Positions 25,251-34,615 of a DNA stretch of 64,000 nucleotides are shown here, in pieces. The notes beneath the pieces are model-generated. The model worked only from the letters and a program-made list of their open reading frames with translations. It did no database searches and had not been told where the DNA came from. Made by a program: the position numbers and the translations under genes. The stretch comes from Scytonema millei VB511283 (lineage in GTDB: Bacteria; Cyanobacteriota; Cyanobacteriia; Cyanobacteriales; Chroococcidiopsidaceae): assembly GCF_000817735.3 (NCBI RefSeq), contig NZ_JTJC03000017.1:310001-374000 (forward strand), in the 5' to 3' direction. Position 1 is the stretch's first letter. The number at the start of each line of letters is the position of its first letter.

Positions 25251-25392
25251 CGATCCCCCCTAGCCCCCCTTCACAAGGGGGGAACAAAGCCCCCTTTTCA
25301 AGAGTATACGTGCGAATATCTGTAAGCTTAGAATTAATCCCTTAATAAGGGGGGAACAAAGCCCCCCTTTTCAAGGGGGGTTGGGGGGATCT
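25251..25392. repeat. G/C-tract inverted repeat cluster
   Basis: GATCCCCCCTAGCCCCCCTT with a following AAGGGGGGAACAAAGCCCCC opens the region. A second AAGGGGGGAACAAAGCCCCC and CCCCCTTTTCAAGGGGGG then GGTTGGGGGGATC close it. The outer ends are reverse complements, so the whole block is one large imperfect inverted repeat of the type common between cyanobacterial genes. It lies between convergent genes and could terminate both. Confidence 0.85.
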
Positions 25393-25425
25393 CCAAGATC
25401 TCTACTCTGACGCTACCGTAATGTA

Positions 25426-26439
25426 TTAATTCGGCGATCGCGCTTTCAAATATTTTTTGCTCAATTTACTCATGAATCTTTGCAAATTTAACTGGGCGAT
25501 CCTCATCGGTGTCAAATCTCGAATTGGATGAACGTAAGACGATCGCTGGTCAAAAAAGATATTAATATCTTGCAAAATTACTGGTAGACGTTTCAAAATA
25601 TTCTCAGTCCGATATTCAGCCAAAATAGTCTCAGACAGAAAAGGTAATTGAGGACGTTCTATAACTTGGAGAATCCGCTGCACGTCAAATTCCCGTGCAT
25701 ATCCAGCAATTTTATAGCAGTTAAAACCAGGATCTAAGTAATCGGATAAACCACCATTTACACTGGAAAAAACTGGACAACCACATGCCATCGCTTCTAG
25801 AGGTTGTAGTCCAAAACCTTCAGTTACACCCTGTTGCGCCCAATATTCTGCTGAATCATATAGGTAAACTTTAGCCCGATTAAATAGTTCTGCTAAATCT
25901 TCAACATAAGAATTCACGACGACGACGCGACAGCTTTGTTCTAAAGCCGGAATTAATTCTTGGATGAGATATTGAGAGGATTTTCGTGCTTGAACTAAAA
26001 CGTCTATATCGCGTTGGCGATTAAAATTTTGAAACTCATCGCTAATTTGGTTGGGCAAATAATAAATTAGTGAATGTGGCGATCGCTGTCCCCAATATCC
26101 CATCGTATGACGGCTGACGGTAATAATTGGAATATTGGCTGAAAGCCTAAATCCATAATTCGTACTATGGGCATGATAGATTGCATGATATTGTTTGAGC
26201 TGGTTAGCAAGTTTGGCGACATCAAATCCCCAACTCAGTACAAATATGACATCATCTGCATTCAAATCACTTTGCAATAGATCTTGTAAGAACAGCGTAT
26301 CCTTTTCTCGCTGACGATATGTTACGGCTGCTGCATCACAAATCTGTTTTGCCAGATTTAGAGTTTTTAACTCTGCCCACAGCCCACCACAGGCAAACTT
26401 TCCACCCGTTCCCGGTACTAAGAAATACAGTTTTCTCAT
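25426..26439 (-). CDS. Glycosyltransferase (GT1/GT4-like, GT-B fold)
   Basis: A 337-residue protein. The N-terminus is MRKLYFLVPGTGGKFACGGL; the mid-segment VFVLSWGFDVAKLANQLKQY and HAHSTNYGF follow; and the C-terminal donor domain has VTEGFGLQPLEAMACGCPVFSSVNGGLSDYL, the E-x7-E block of retaining GT4 enzymes. Probably envelope polysaccharide or glycolipid synthesis; donor and acceptor unknown. Confidence 0.85.
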   Translation of the reverse strand: MRKLYFLVPGTGGKFACGGLWAELKTLNLAKQICDAAAVTYRQREKDTLFLQDLLQSDLNADDVIFVLSWGFDVAKLANQLKQYHAIYHAHSTNYGFRLSANIPIITVSRHTMGYWGQRSPHSLIYYLPNQISDEFQNFNRQRDIDVLVQARKSSQYLIQELIPALEQSCRVVVVNSYVEDLAELFNRAKVYLYDSAEYWAQQGVTEGFGLQPLEAMACGCPVFSSVNGGLSDYLDPGFNCYKIAGYAREFDVQRILQVIERPQLPFLSETILAEYRTENILKRLPVILQDINIFFDQRSSYVHPIRDLTPMRIAQLNLQRFMSKLSKKYLKARSPN

Positions 26440-26609
26440 GCGATCGCCTCATATTCTGCCTGTAAGTTAGCTCATCCAAACCAAATTCAACCTCATTCAT
26501 GCTCATCTGAGGCAAGCTATGTTTACATTTCTCAACTTAAAAGGGCTTTAAATAGCAGTCAAAAATCTTTTATCCTGAAGTAGTATAAGTGTTTACTTGT
26601 AGGTGCAAA

Positions 26610-26720
26610 ATGCGCGAACCCGATAAAAACGAAATCAAAATCGAACCAGGTACTTTACTGTTAATTATCTCTGCTTTGTTGCTGATACCTTTACTGTTGG
26701 CTGGATTTTTCTTTCAATAG
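26610..26720 (+). CDS. Putative small membrane protein (36 residues)
   Basis: ATG 26610 to TAG 26720, MREPDKNEIKIEPG followed by a 19-residue hydrophobic helix (TLLLIISALLLIPLLLAGF) and FFQ. A -10-like TATAAG (26584) lies upstream. The charged N-terminus plus a single clean helix in an otherwise empty 345-bp gap argues for a real gene. I cannot link it to a named small photosystem or NDH subunit. Confidence 0.5.
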   Translation: MREPDKNEIKIEPGTLLLIISALLLIPLLLAGFFFQ

Positions 26721-26784
26721 TACGCGCGATCTCATACTATCCGAGGATACATCAAGACTTTACTAACAAAGACTAAGTTGCGGC

Positions 26785-28149
26785 TTACTTCCCGCCCCGA
26801 GGCAGAGAAATTCCTTTGATTTTTTTATAAACTGATACGGCATAAGAATCAGTCATACCAGAAATATAATCCGTGACTTTCAAGATTTTCTTGTATAAAT
26901 CCAAGCTTTCATCATCTGCTTTAAAATTAGGCAGTAGTTTTTTAATTAAATAGCTCTTAGAAAGTTGCTCTTGACTAATAGCAGTAATAAATTCTTCTAA
27001 CAATCCTCCTAAAACTTCATAACCTGCTACTTTGACTTCAATCACTTCGCAAGATTCGTATACTTTTCTACGGGTAATATCTACAATTTCTTTAAGACTA
27101 TTTGCCGAAGGAATGACTGATGTTAAAGGTGCGTCAAATTCTCCTGACAGAATGCCTGACTCGAAATCTAGAAAAACGTGTTTAGCTTCAAGAAGTAATT
27201 GGTGGATTGCTTTAGAACGCAAATATTTAATATTATCTAGTAAATCGCTGCCTAAATATTCTAAATTGTCTTCTTTGAGTAGAGTCATGAATAAGGTTTC
27301 TGCTTCTTCATAAGTGATATAACCCATGCGAAACCCATCTTCTAGATCGACAATGTGATAGCAAATATCGTCAGCCGCTTCGATCAAAAATACGAGTGGA
27401 TGCCTACACCACCAAGCAGAGTTTACATCGCGACGAATCAAGCCAACTTCAGCGGCAATTTGTTCGACTAAATTTTTTTCTGCTTGAAAAAAACCGTGCT
27501 TAGCTGTACTTTTGCCTTGATATTGTTGAAAAGTCTCGCTAGAAATCAAAGATTCTCTAGGATATTTCATGAAAGTTCCCAACGTTGCATAGGTAAGTTG
27601 CATCCCAATGCGATCGGCTTGTTTCTCTTTTTGAGTAATAATTCTGAATCCTTGAGCATTACCTTCAAATTCGGTGAGATCGGCTTGTTGTTGTAAATTT
27701 AACTGTTGTAATACTGGCTGAGCGCGAGCCGATTTAAACCACTCTTGAATCGCATCTTCACCAGTATGTCCAAATGGAGGATTGCCGATATCGTGCGATA
27801 GGCAAGCAGCAGCAACAATATCACCAAAATCAGAGGCAATATAGTCACGTAAACTTTTACTATGTCTTTTAATAATTTCTTCTCCGACAATCGTGCCGAG
27901 GGAACGTCCCACACAAGATGCTTCTAAACTATGAATGAGGCGGTTACGAACATAATCGTTATTAAATAGAGGAAAGACTTGTGTTTTATCCTTCAATCTT
28001 CTAAAAGAAGAAGAGAAAACAATGCGATCGAAGTCTCTTTGAAATGATGTCCGATTTTGTGCTGGAATTTCCGCGTCGCTAGTTTCTACAAAAGTTTCTC
28101 CCAGCCGTTTACGAGATAGTAATTTAGACCATGCCATTAAGGTAGCCAT
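26785..28149 (-). CDS. dgt: Deoxyguanosinetriphosphate triphosphohydrolase-like HD protein
   Basis: A 454-residue dNTP triphosphohydrolase that splits dGTP (or other dNTPs) to nucleoside and PPPi, balancing dNTP pools. HD-domain metal ligands are present: VRNRLIHSLEASCVGR (first His), CLSHDIGNPPFGHTGE (HD pair and the conserved NPPFGH), and a later EAADDICYHIVDLED that supplies the final Asp. The N-terminal FQRDFDRIVFSSSFRRLKDKTQVFPL is typical of bacterial dGTPases. An in-frame internal start MAWSKLLS, 4 codons in, is also possible. Divergent from the S41 protease. Confidence 0.93.
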   Translation of the reverse strand: MATLMAWSKLLSRKRLGETFVETSDAEIPAQNRTSFQRDFDRIVFSSSFRRLKDKTQVFPLFNNDYVRNRLIHSLEASCVGRSLGTIVGEEIIKRHSKSLRDYIASDFGDIVAAACLSHDIGNPPFGHTGEDAIQEWFKSARAQPVLQQLNLQQQADLTEFEGNAQGFRIITQKEKQADRIGMQLTYATLGTFMKYPRESLISSETFQQYQGKSTAKHGFFQAEKNLVEQIAAEVGLIRRDVNSAWWCRHPLVFLIEAADDICYHIVDLEDGFRMGYITYEEAETLFMTLLKEDNLEYLGSDLLDNIKYLRSKAIHQLLLEAKHVFLDFESGILSGEFDAPLTSVIPSANSLKEIVDITRRKVYESCEVIEVKVAGYEVLGGLLEEFITAISQEQLSKSYLIKKLLPNFKADDESLDLYKKILKVTDYISGMTDSYAVSVYKKIKGISLPRGGK

Positions 28150-28266
28150 TCTACACCCCTTATCAGTGGATAAATCTACAATAAGTCTTATTCTTCACTT
28201 ATTGCTTGTACTACCTCAAATTCGCACTAGACTAGAGATCCTGCTCGAAATTCTCAACCTTCCACA

Positions 28267-29559
28267 ATGCAGAGATTCAAACTGTCTCAGTCAAATCGTT
28301 GGGCGATCGCCTGTTTAATTAGTATTTCGACTCTGTTTCTCATCTGGCTTGTCTCACCAATACCATCACTGCTAGCAAAACCGCAAGCACAGGTATTCGA
28401 TCGCGTTTGGCAAACGGTTAATGAAAACTTTTTCGATTCTAAATTTAATGGCGTAGATTGGAAAGCGATGCGAGAGCAATATAAGTCTCAAGCAGTTCGA
28501 GCGAAATCGACACCAGAATTTGCTACCGTTGTCAATCAAATGCTATCCGAGTTGCGGACATCTCACACGCGCTATTACACCGCAGATGAACCAGCTTATT
28601 ATCAAATTTTAGGTATTTTTGCTAAACGCAATCCTGACTTGCAGAAACAGTTAAAAAAATTCTTGCCCCAAGGTAAGATTGAATATCCTGGAATTGGTAT
28701 TTTTACCAAAGAGATTCAAGGCAAAACTTTTATTAGCGGCATTTTAGCAGGAAGTCCGGCAGCGAAAGCCAAATTGAAAGTCGGCGATCGCATTATTAGC
28801 GTCAATGGCAAACCTTTCCAACCGATTCAATCTTTTGCCAAGATTGATAAACCAGTCGCGATCGCAATTCAACGGCGTGCTGATACTCAAAATCAGGAAG
28901 AAATAAAGGTTACGCCGCAGATATATGATGCTACGACGATGTTTCTCAAAGCACAGCAAGCCAGTACCCAAATTATTCAAAAAGAAGGTAAAAAAATTGG
29001 TTACGTACATATTTGGTCGTATGCAGGTGACGAATACCAGCAACAACTTGAAGAAGATTTAATGTACGGTCGCCTCAAAGATGCAGATGGGTTAGTTTTA
29101 GACTTGCGGGATGGATGGGGTGGCGCATCGCCCAATTATCTTAATATATATACTGCCAATGGTCCCAGCGTTACCATGACAGGACGCGATCGCCAACCAT
29201 CTACAGCAAACTATCAATGGAAAAAACCAGTCGTGATGGTCGTCAATGAAAGTAGTAGAAGCGGTAAAGAAATTCTGGCGTTTGGCTTTCAGCGTTATAA
29301 AATTGGCTCTGTGGTTGGTTCCCCTACAGCAGGCGCAGTAGTAGGTGGTCGTCCCTTTATCATGCCAGATGGCAGCGTTCTTTATTTAGCCGTTGCTGAC
29401 GTGATAATTGATGGTAAATATCGACTAGAAGGCAAGCCAATTACTCCAGATATTACCGTTCCCTTTACTTTAGAATATGCCCAAGGCGCAGACCCGCAAA
29501 AAGAACGAGCGATCGAAACAGTGACTAGTGACCAGTTATCAGTGACCAGTGACCAGTGA
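28267..29559 (+). CDS. S41-family (C-terminal processing/tricorn-like) peptidase with PDZ domain
   Basis: A 430-residue exported or membrane-anchored protease. The N-terminal hydrophobic helix (WAIACLISISTLFLIWLVS) is followed by an RVWQTVNENFFD region, a PDZ domain (about 135-215, GILAGSPAAKAKLKVGDRIISVNGKP) and the S41 core with DGLVLDLRDGWGGASPNYL, VVMVVNESSRSGKEILAFGF and VVGSPTAGAVVGG, where the Ser of SSRSGKE is the likely nucleophile. The C-terminal [13 protein letters not shown] and the stop are encoded by GTGACCA heptamers, so the original C-terminus was probably near PQKERAIE. Confidence 0.9.
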   Translation: MQRFKLSQSNRWAIACLISISTLFLIWLVSPIPSLLAKPQAQVFDRVWQTVNENFFDSKFNGVDWKAMREQYKSQAVRAKSTPEFATVVNQMLSELRTSHTRYYTADEPAYYQILGIFAKRNPDLQKQLKKFLPQGKIEYPGIGIFTKEIQGKTFISGILAGSPAAKAKLKVGDRIISVNGKPFQPIQSFAKIDKPVAIAIQRRADTQNQEEIKVTPQIYDATTMFLKAQQASTQIIQKEGKKIGYVHIWSYAGDEYQQQLEEDLMYGRLKDADGLVLDLRDGWGGASPNYLNIYTANGPSVTMTGRDRQPSTANYQWKKPVVMVVNESSRSGKEILAFGFQRYKIGSVVGSPTAGAVVGGRPFIMPDGSVLYLAVADVIIDGKYRLEGKPITPDITVPFTLEYAQGADPQKERAIETVTSDQLSVTSDQ

Positions 29560-29605
29560 CCAGTTAACCAACAACTGTCAACTGTCAACCGTCAACCAAC
29601 AACCA
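29520..29605. repeat. Heptamer array spanning two gene ends
   Basis: GTGACTA/GTGACCA, CAGTTAT, CAACTGT/CAACCGT and ATGACAA-like units. The array encodes the last residues of the S41 protease, and the next gene's ATG (29606) lies at its end. Confidence 0.88.
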
Positions 29606-30025
29606 ATGACAAATGACCAATTAGAACGATTAGAATCGCTCAAGGCTGGAACCATAGCGGCTGCAACTTTAGCTTTGGCGTTCGTCGTTACTACCTTTGT
29701 AAATAACTTCTTGCTTACCCCTAGCCTTTTCAGTTTCTCCAGCTTGTTTACAGGGGCGATCGCAGTCGTTTGTGGCTTTCTATTTGGCGTGACGTACCGC
29801 TATACAATTCGGGAGGATAGCAATATTCAGTTAAAAGCAGGAGCTGTTATGGCTTTTGGGTGCGTGCGCGGTTTAACTCAAATCGAAATGGCGCTGCAAT
29901 CCTCCCAGACAGTCTTACCCGCGATCGCTACTGCTGGAGAAAGTATAGTCTGGTTTACCCTAGCCGCGATCGCCCTATCGTTGTCTATTCGCCTTGGCTG
30001 GGTGAAAACATTCAGTTCAAACTAA
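29606..30025 (+). CDS. Conserved multi-pass membrane protein
   Basis: A 139-residue protein with four predicted membrane helices: KAGTIAAATLALAFVVTTFV, LFTGAIAVVCGFLFGVTYRY, a weaker AGAVMAFGCVRGLTQIEMAL, and SIVWFTLAAIALSLSIRLGW. I take ATG 29606 (MTNDQLERLESLKAG); longer in-frame starts upstream only translate heptamer repeats. Reminiscent of small membrane proteins found across cyanobacteria; no function known. Its 3' end overlaps the convergent NAD-binding gene by 14 bp. Confidence 0.75.
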   Translation: MTNDQLERLESLKAGTIAAATLALAFVVTTFVNNFLLTPSLFSFSSLFTGAIAVVCGFLFGVTYRYTIREDSNIQLKAGAVMAFGCVRGLTQIEMALQSSQTVLPAIATAGESIVWFTLAAIALSLSIRLGWVKTFSSN

Positions 30026-30686
30026 ACTCCTCAAATTGAGTTGGAGTGTAAAGCATTTCCCGATCCACGGCGGAAAGAATTTGATTATTCGCTTTTTCCG
30101 AATTCAAACAACGACAAATCAGTTGAGCTACATCAGCGCGATGAATCGTCCCAGCAATACGCGGATCTGCCGTTAGCAAGCCGTTACCCGTTGCTGGTTC
30201 CGATTTCAATCCCCCAGGACGAATGACTGTATAAGTCAAACCACTTGCCGCAAGATAGTTTTCTGCTTGTTCCTTCTCGATTAAAACATCCTTCAAAGTC
30301 GCTAAAGCCTGCGGAGGAATGGCTGATACACTATTGCCGCTCCCGATAGAAGATACCAAAATAAACTTTTGTGCGCCTGCTTTCACCGCTGCATCAATTA
30401 GGTTTTTATTACCTAAATAGTCGGCTCTGACTCCATCTTTTGGTAAACCGCCAATCGTGCTAATAACTGTAGAGATAGAATCTCCCAGCATTGCCCGTTC
30501 TAAGTCTTCAACATTCAACGCATCGCCAAAAACTACCGCAATTCCCATCGCTTCTAATTCCGCTTGCGCCGCCGCTGTCCGCAACAATGCTTTTACCTGT
30601 AAACCCAGCTGTACCAGGCATTTAGCAATTTCTCGCCCCACACCGCGACTCGCACCAGCCAGAAAAATGTAAGAACTATCCGTCAT
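30012..30686 (-). CDS. NAD(P)-binding Rossmann protein (NmrA/atypical SDR)
   Basis: A 224-residue atypical short-chain dehydrogenase: glycine-rich motif LAGASRGVGREIAKCL, acidic region VVFGDALNVEDLERAM, IGGLPKDGVRADYLGNKNLIDAA, FILVSSIGSGNS and YTVIRPGGL, as in NmrA-like and plant Tic62/HCF173-type proteins. The Tyr-x3-Lys catalytic motif is not evident, so it may act as a sensor, chaperone or reductase of unknown substrate. Start MTDSSYIFLAG at 30686; an in-frame ATG 36 bp upstream adds a non-conserved stretch. Confidence 0.85.
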   Translation of the reverse strand: MTDSSYIFLAGASRGVGREIAKCLVQLGLQVKALLRTAAAQAELEAMGIAVVFGDALNVEDLERAMLGDSISTVISTIGGLPKDGVRADYLGNKNLIDAAVKAGAQKFILVSSIGSGNSVSAIPPQALATLKDVLIEKEQAENYLAASGLTYTVIRPGGLKSEPATGNGLLTADPRIAGTIHRADVAQLICRCLNSEKANNQILSAVDREMLYTPTQFEEFSLN

Positions 30687-30939
30687 GTTTCTAATTCTCA
30701 ATCCAGTATGCAAGCTACACAAATCATTGTGGACGATCGATTACACATTTTGACGTATGATGTCTCAAATCTCTCCCGGCAAAATCTTTGACTTATATGA
30801 GTCAGATCGGTTGCCCAGTTGCAACACAGTCGGAGTTCTAGAACTGGCTAGTAATAGCGATGTAGAAATTGATTGAATCGTCTAATGTGGTAGTTAGGTT
30901 GAGTTGTACAATTTTGACTTTTGACTTTTAACTTTTGAC

Positions 30940-32316
30940 TTGCTAAGCAGTAGGGGAAAGTATGCAGGGGGTTTAAAAGCATTGCCATCTCGTTCTAGCT
31001 TTCTGCGTCACTTCTTCCAACTGGCGATCGTCAACATTCTCTCAAACCTCATGGTTCCCTTAGCTGGGTTAGTGGATGTCGCGTTTTTGGGACATTTACA
31101 GGAAATTCGTTACCTAGCAGGAGTCGCTTTAGCAACTGTCCTATTTAATTACATCTACTGGACATTTGGCTTTTTACGGATGGGGACAACGGGGATGATA
31201 GCTCAAGCGATTGGGCGGGAAGACAGAGAAGGAGTCATACTGATAGGTTTACGCAACGGCTTAATAGCACTCTCGTTGGGACTATTCATTTTAGTTTTGC
31301 AACAGCCTTTGAGACTGCTAGGTTTTAGCCTACTGAGCGCGACACCAGAAGTCAAAGCATCCGGTCAAGCATATTACGATGCTCTCATTTGGGGCGCACC
31401 AGCAACCTTGCTCAACTTTGTACTCATTGGTTGGTTCTTGGGGCGATCGCACAGTGGTAAGGTATTTTTGCTCTCGGCTGTCGGTAATCTATCCAATGTG
31501 GTGCTAAACTACGTGTTTATCGTGCGCTGGGGATGGCAAAGTACGGGAGCAGGACTAGGAACGGCGATCGCTCAGTACCTCATGTTGCTGGTAGGGCTAA
31601 TCTTGGTCAACCGAGAAATCCCACTTGTAAAAATACATCAGCATCCAGCAAAAGCATCATTCATCAGACAAATTCTCAATCCCAGCGATCTACGGGCAGC
31701 TTTCGCGCTGAATGGCGAAATTCTAGTCCGCACCTTTGCTTTAGTTTCCACATTTGCCGTATTTACCAACCTCAGTTCGACCTTGGGAACGGAGATTTTA
31801 TCTACTAACACAGTGTTGTTGCAAGTGGTGACGCTGACAGCATACTTTGTTGATGGACTTGCCTTCGCCACTGAAACCCTAGCCGGAGTTTTTCTAGGCA
31901 GAGGAGCGATCGCTCAATTAACTCAACTCATCTGGGTATCTGGCTCGGCGAGTTTGAGCGTAGGGATACTGTTTGCGATCGCCTTCATTCTCATTCCCAT
32001 GCCCTTATTCGGGCTATTGACTAACCATACTGCAATTTTGGGACGAATTAGCAGTTATGTAGGCTGGTTACTACCAATTTTGGGATTTGGGGCGATCGCC
32101 TATATGCTAGATGGTTACTTTCTCGGCTTAACCGCAGGTCGGATTTTGAGAATTTCGGTTCTTGCGGCTGCTATGCTGGGATTTGCACCAATGGCTGTAG
32201 CCGCGTGGTATTTCCGTAACAGCCATCTACTCTGGTTGTCTCTAGCTTTGTTTATGGTTGTGAGGGCTGTGAGTTTGGCGATATTTGTACCGAGAACGCT
32301 CAAGCTAAGGGAGTAG
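30940..32316 (+). CDS. MATE family efflux transporter (DinF-like)
   Basis: A 12-helix cation-coupled multidrug/toxin exporter of about 450 residues. Visible: FFQLAIVNILSNLMVPLAGL and VDVAFLGHL (helix 1-2 of DinF-type MATE), GMIAQAIGR, GAPATLLNFVLIGWFLGR and LNYVFIVRWGWQSTGAGLGT. No ATG precedes helix 1: the frame opens with TTG 30940 at the edge of a TTGACTT repeat, and TTG 30982 (LPSRSSFLRHFF) is an alternative that better matches family N-termini. The stop falls at the start of a GGGAGTA array. Confidence 0.88.
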   Translation: MLSSRGKYAGGLKALPSRSSFLRHFFQLAIVNILSNLMVPLAGLVDVAFLGHLQEIRYLAGVALATVLFNYIYWTFGFLRMGTTGMIAQAIGREDREGVILIGLRNGLIALSLGLFILVLQQPLRLLGFSLLSATPEVKASGQAYYDALIWGAPATLLNFVLIGWFLGRSHSGKVFLLSAVGNLSNVVLNYVFIVRWGWQSTGAGLGTAIAQYLMLLVGLILVNREIPLVKIHQHPAKASFIRQILNPSDLRAAFALNGEILVRTFALVSTFAVFTNLSSTLGTEILSTNTVLLQVVTLTAYFVDGLAFATETLAGVFLGRGAIAQLTQLIWVSGSASLSVGILFAIAFILIPMPLFGLLTNHTAILGRISSYVGWLLPILGFGAIAYMLDGYFLGLTAGRILRISVLAAAMLGFAPMAVAAWYFRNSHLLWLSLALFMVVRAVSLAIFVPRTLKLRE

Positions 32317-32390
32317 GGAGTAGGGAGTAGGGAGTAGGGGAGAAGAGAGTTGGGGAAGCTGGGGGAGTTGGGGGAGCTGAGGGAGAAAAA
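32309..32390. repeat. GGGAGTA and GGGGGAG-type repeat array
   Basis: Tandem GGGAGTA units (about five), then looser purine-rich units. The array overlaps the MATE stop codon and reaches the isochorismatase stop. Confidence 0.88.
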
Positions 32391-33041
32391 TTAATCCTGT
32401 ACGGGCGTACATCTGTGCGCCCGTAACTGACTTCCGACTTCTGATATCGCTTCAACAAATGCAGCTTGTGAAATTCTTGCGCCTGATTGCAAATATTCCA
32501 TCGCTGTTAGCGCCGCCCAATGTGCGTCCCAATCGGAACCAGCACAGCAATCCTCAATAACGTGGAAGTGATAATCGTGTTGGTGAGCGTCCGCTGCCGT
32601 GTAATGCACGCAAACGTTCGTCATTATACCAATCAATACTAAAGTATCTACTTTCAACCCCCGCAGCAGAATCTCTAGATCCGTGCCAAAAAAACAACTA
32701 TAGCGACGTTTGCTAACTGTAAATTCCCCGTCAATTGGAGCTAATTCCCAATAATAATCAGTACTAGCCCAAGTTTCCAAACAGTGAATTGGTTCTGCAC
32801 CATCTAACTCCCGTCCAAAATCCACCATTTCTTTACGATGGACTTCTTTACAATGAATAATTGGTAATTTTGCTTGACGCGCTGCTGCTAAAACTCGCTT
32901 TGCCTTGGGCAACAATTCAGCAATACCAACATAGGAAAGTGTGCAATCTCCTGTAAACGCCCCAGCTTGCAGATCGACACAAATTAAGGCAGTTTTATTC
33001 GGATTTAAGTTCAGGTTTGTAATTAATTTGTCATTGGTCAT
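32391..33041 (-). CDS. Isochorismatase-family cysteine hydrolase
   Basis: A 216-residue hydrolase of the nicotinamidase/isochorismatase fold. The triad is complete: D23 in ALICVDLQAG, K111 in FTVSKRRYSCFF, and nucleophile C144 in GIMTNVCVHYTAADAH. The family includes nicotinamidase, ureidoacrylate, biuret and N-carbamoylsarcosine hydrolases; the substrate is undetermined. It lies 3' of a TauT/NitT-type permease on the same strand, hinting at processing of an imported nitrogen compound. The N-terminus (MTNDK) comes from ATGACCA-type heptamers, and the C-terminal GSQLRAHRCTPVQD runs into a dispersed palindrome. Confidence 0.87.
   Translation of the reverse strand: MTNDKLITNLNLNPNKTALICVDLQAGAFTGDCTLSYVGIAELLPKAKRVLAAARQAKLPIIHCKEVHRKEMVDFGRELDGAEPIHCLETWASTDYYWELAPIDGEFTVSKRRYSCFFGTDLEILLRGLKVDTLVLIGIMTNVCVHYTAADAHQHDYHFHVIEDCCAGSDWDAHWAALTAMEYLQSGARISQAAFVEAISEVGSQLRAHRCTPVQD
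32399..32425. repeat. Palindrome of the GTA(G/C)GGGCGCACAG family at a gene 3' end
   Basis: GTACGGGCGTACAT-CTGTGCGCCCGTAA, an imperfect copy of the 14991-15020 palindrome. It encodes the last nine or so residues of the isochorismatase-family protein. Confidence 0.8.
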
Positions 33042-33205
33042 TGGTCATTGGTTGATGGTAAACGCTCCGCTACACTACGTGAAGACGGTTGAGGGTAAAC
33101 GCTAAACGCTGCGCTACACTACCCCTTCGGGGAAGCAAGCTACGTGAAGACGGTTGACGGTTAACTGATAACTGATAACTGATAACTGATAACTGATAAC
33201 TGATT
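33030..33205. repeat. Composite repeat region between isochorismatase and permease genes
   Basis: CATTGGT heptamers (33032-33055) overlap the hydrolase start. Two copies of a CGCTACACTAC...CTACGTGAAGACGGTTGA unit follow (first at 33066-33093, second at 33110-33156 with a CCCCTTCGGGGAAGC insertion). At least six ACTGATA heptamers close the region at 33160-33202. Confidence 0.85.
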
Positions 33206-34078
33206 CTACCGTGTTTGATCTGCCCAAGGGGTAAGCCGTAGGGAGAGCCACTTCAAACTGTAGTCAATTAGTAAACCGATCGCGCCAATTAAAGCAATAC
33301 AAAATAATACTTTCTCTGTTTGCAGAAATCGTTGAGCTTGAATAATTTTGAAGCCTAACCCGCTTTGAGCTGCTACCAGTTCGGCAATGACTAAAAAGTT
33401 CCAAGCTCCAGAAATATTGACTCGTAGAGTGTCTAAAACACTAGGAAATGTTGCTGGTACAATGACTTTGAACAAGACATCGCGACGATTTGCCCCTAAA
33501 GTATAAGCAACATTAATCATCTCGTTGGGAATGAATTTGACTGCATCTGCTACCATGATGGCGTTGTACAGTACGACACCCAAGAAGACAATTAGCACCT
33601 TGGCTTCTTCACCTAAACCAACCCAAATCACGATCAGCGGTACAAATGCGGTGACAGGCATATATCTCACTGTACCGACAATGGGAGCAAATAGGCTTTC
33701 CATGCTGTAGAAAGTTCCCATTGCAATTCCCATTGGTACTCCAATAATTGCGGCAAACAGAAAACCGCCGAGAACCCGACCGCAGCTCACGAGGACATCC
33801 ATAATGAGATTGTCCTGAGTCAGCATATTTATACCAGCTTGGAGAACCGCCGTTGGCGTGGGGAGAAACATTGGCGCAACCCAACCCGCGTAACTCGCGA
33901 TCGCCCATAATATTAACGGTACTGCGAGAGATGTAGCGGCGATCGCCATTGCCAGCCAACGGGGGAAACCTTGGCGGATGCTCCAAAATACGGAAGGTTC
34001 GAGATAGCGGTTTTGACGAGGCGAAGCTAGATCTGAATTACTGAAACTAGATTGAGCCACCAGTGGTATTACCTCCAT
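33206..34078 (-). CDS. ABC transporter permease (NitT/TauT/SsuC type)
   Basis: A 290-residue inner-membrane permease with about six helices. The BPD_transp_1 signature includes the EAA-like loop VAYTLGANRRDVLFKVIVPATFPSVL and AFVPLIVIWVGLGEEAKVLIV, typical of SsuC/TauC/NitT permeases for sulfonates, taurine, nitrate, cyanate or pyrimidine precursors. Its ATPase and binding protein are encoded divergently at 34790 and 35692, so one transporter is split over two promoters that share the 711-bp gap. Confidence 0.9.
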   Translation of the reverse strand: MEVIPLVAQSSFSNSDLASPRQNRYLEPSVFWSIRQGFPRWLAMAIAATSLAVPLILWAIASYAGWVAPMFLPTPTAVLQAGINMLTQDNLIMDVLVSCGRVLGGFLFAAIIGVPMGIAMGTFYSMESLFAPIVGTVRYMPVTAFVPLIVIWVGLGEEAKVLIVFLGVVLYNAIMVADAVKFIPNEMINVAYTLGANRRDVLFKVIVPATFPSVLDTLRVNISGAWNFLVIAELVAAQSGLGFKIIQAQRFLQTEKVLFCIALIGAIGLLIDYSLKWLSLRLTPWADQTR

Positions 34079-34615
34079 CTATTAGCAAATACTTTACAAA
34101 CATTTGGCAACTGGAGCAGATATCGCCTGCATAATTAACTTTTGAAAGTGGGTTCCAACTTCCCGGGTTGGCGAGAGTCGTCCCTATCGTCTCAGTCTTC
34201 TGCTACTAAAAAGTATAGTGTAAAGAAAAGCAAGGTTTGGGCAGTTTATTTCAATACTATTACAGTTGCTCAACTCATGTTTTTGTATTAATTTATACTT
34301 AAAATAAGTATTAAAATTGGCAAAATTTTGTGTAAGCTGATTTACCTCTATTTAGGTAATGCTTTATATCCGATCGACAACGATCGGCGCGATCGCTCCT
34401 TTGTTTTTTTCTCTTGCAACTGCGATCGCGCCGATAAAAATCGTTGAGTAGCGATCGCGTTTTAAAGCTATATTGAGAAGTCGGAAGCCGTAATTTCTCA
34501 GTTAGAACCTCTTGCTTTTGACACATAACTCTTAACTCCCAAAAATCTGTATCTCAATTAACAATTTCAGTAGATAGCTTGAGATTAACTGAATTAGAGC
34601 AGCTTGACAAAAGTA
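34079..34615. other. Divergent promoter region
   Basis: No gene supported. HIP1-like GATCGC clusters at 34370-34460; AT-rich flanks. It should hold promoters for the permease (left) and the ATPase unit (right), but I cannot assign boxes with confidence. Confidence 0.5.

Noticed and set aside
25251-25392. A possible CRISPR or insertion-sequence end
   Set aside because: The G/C-tract units are inverted, not regularly spaced direct repeats, and no transposase gene or target duplication is visible.
29549-29605. Longer N-terminus for the membrane protein gene at 29606
   Set aside because: The extra residues are translated GTGACCA/CAACTGT repeats and overlap the S41 protease stop.
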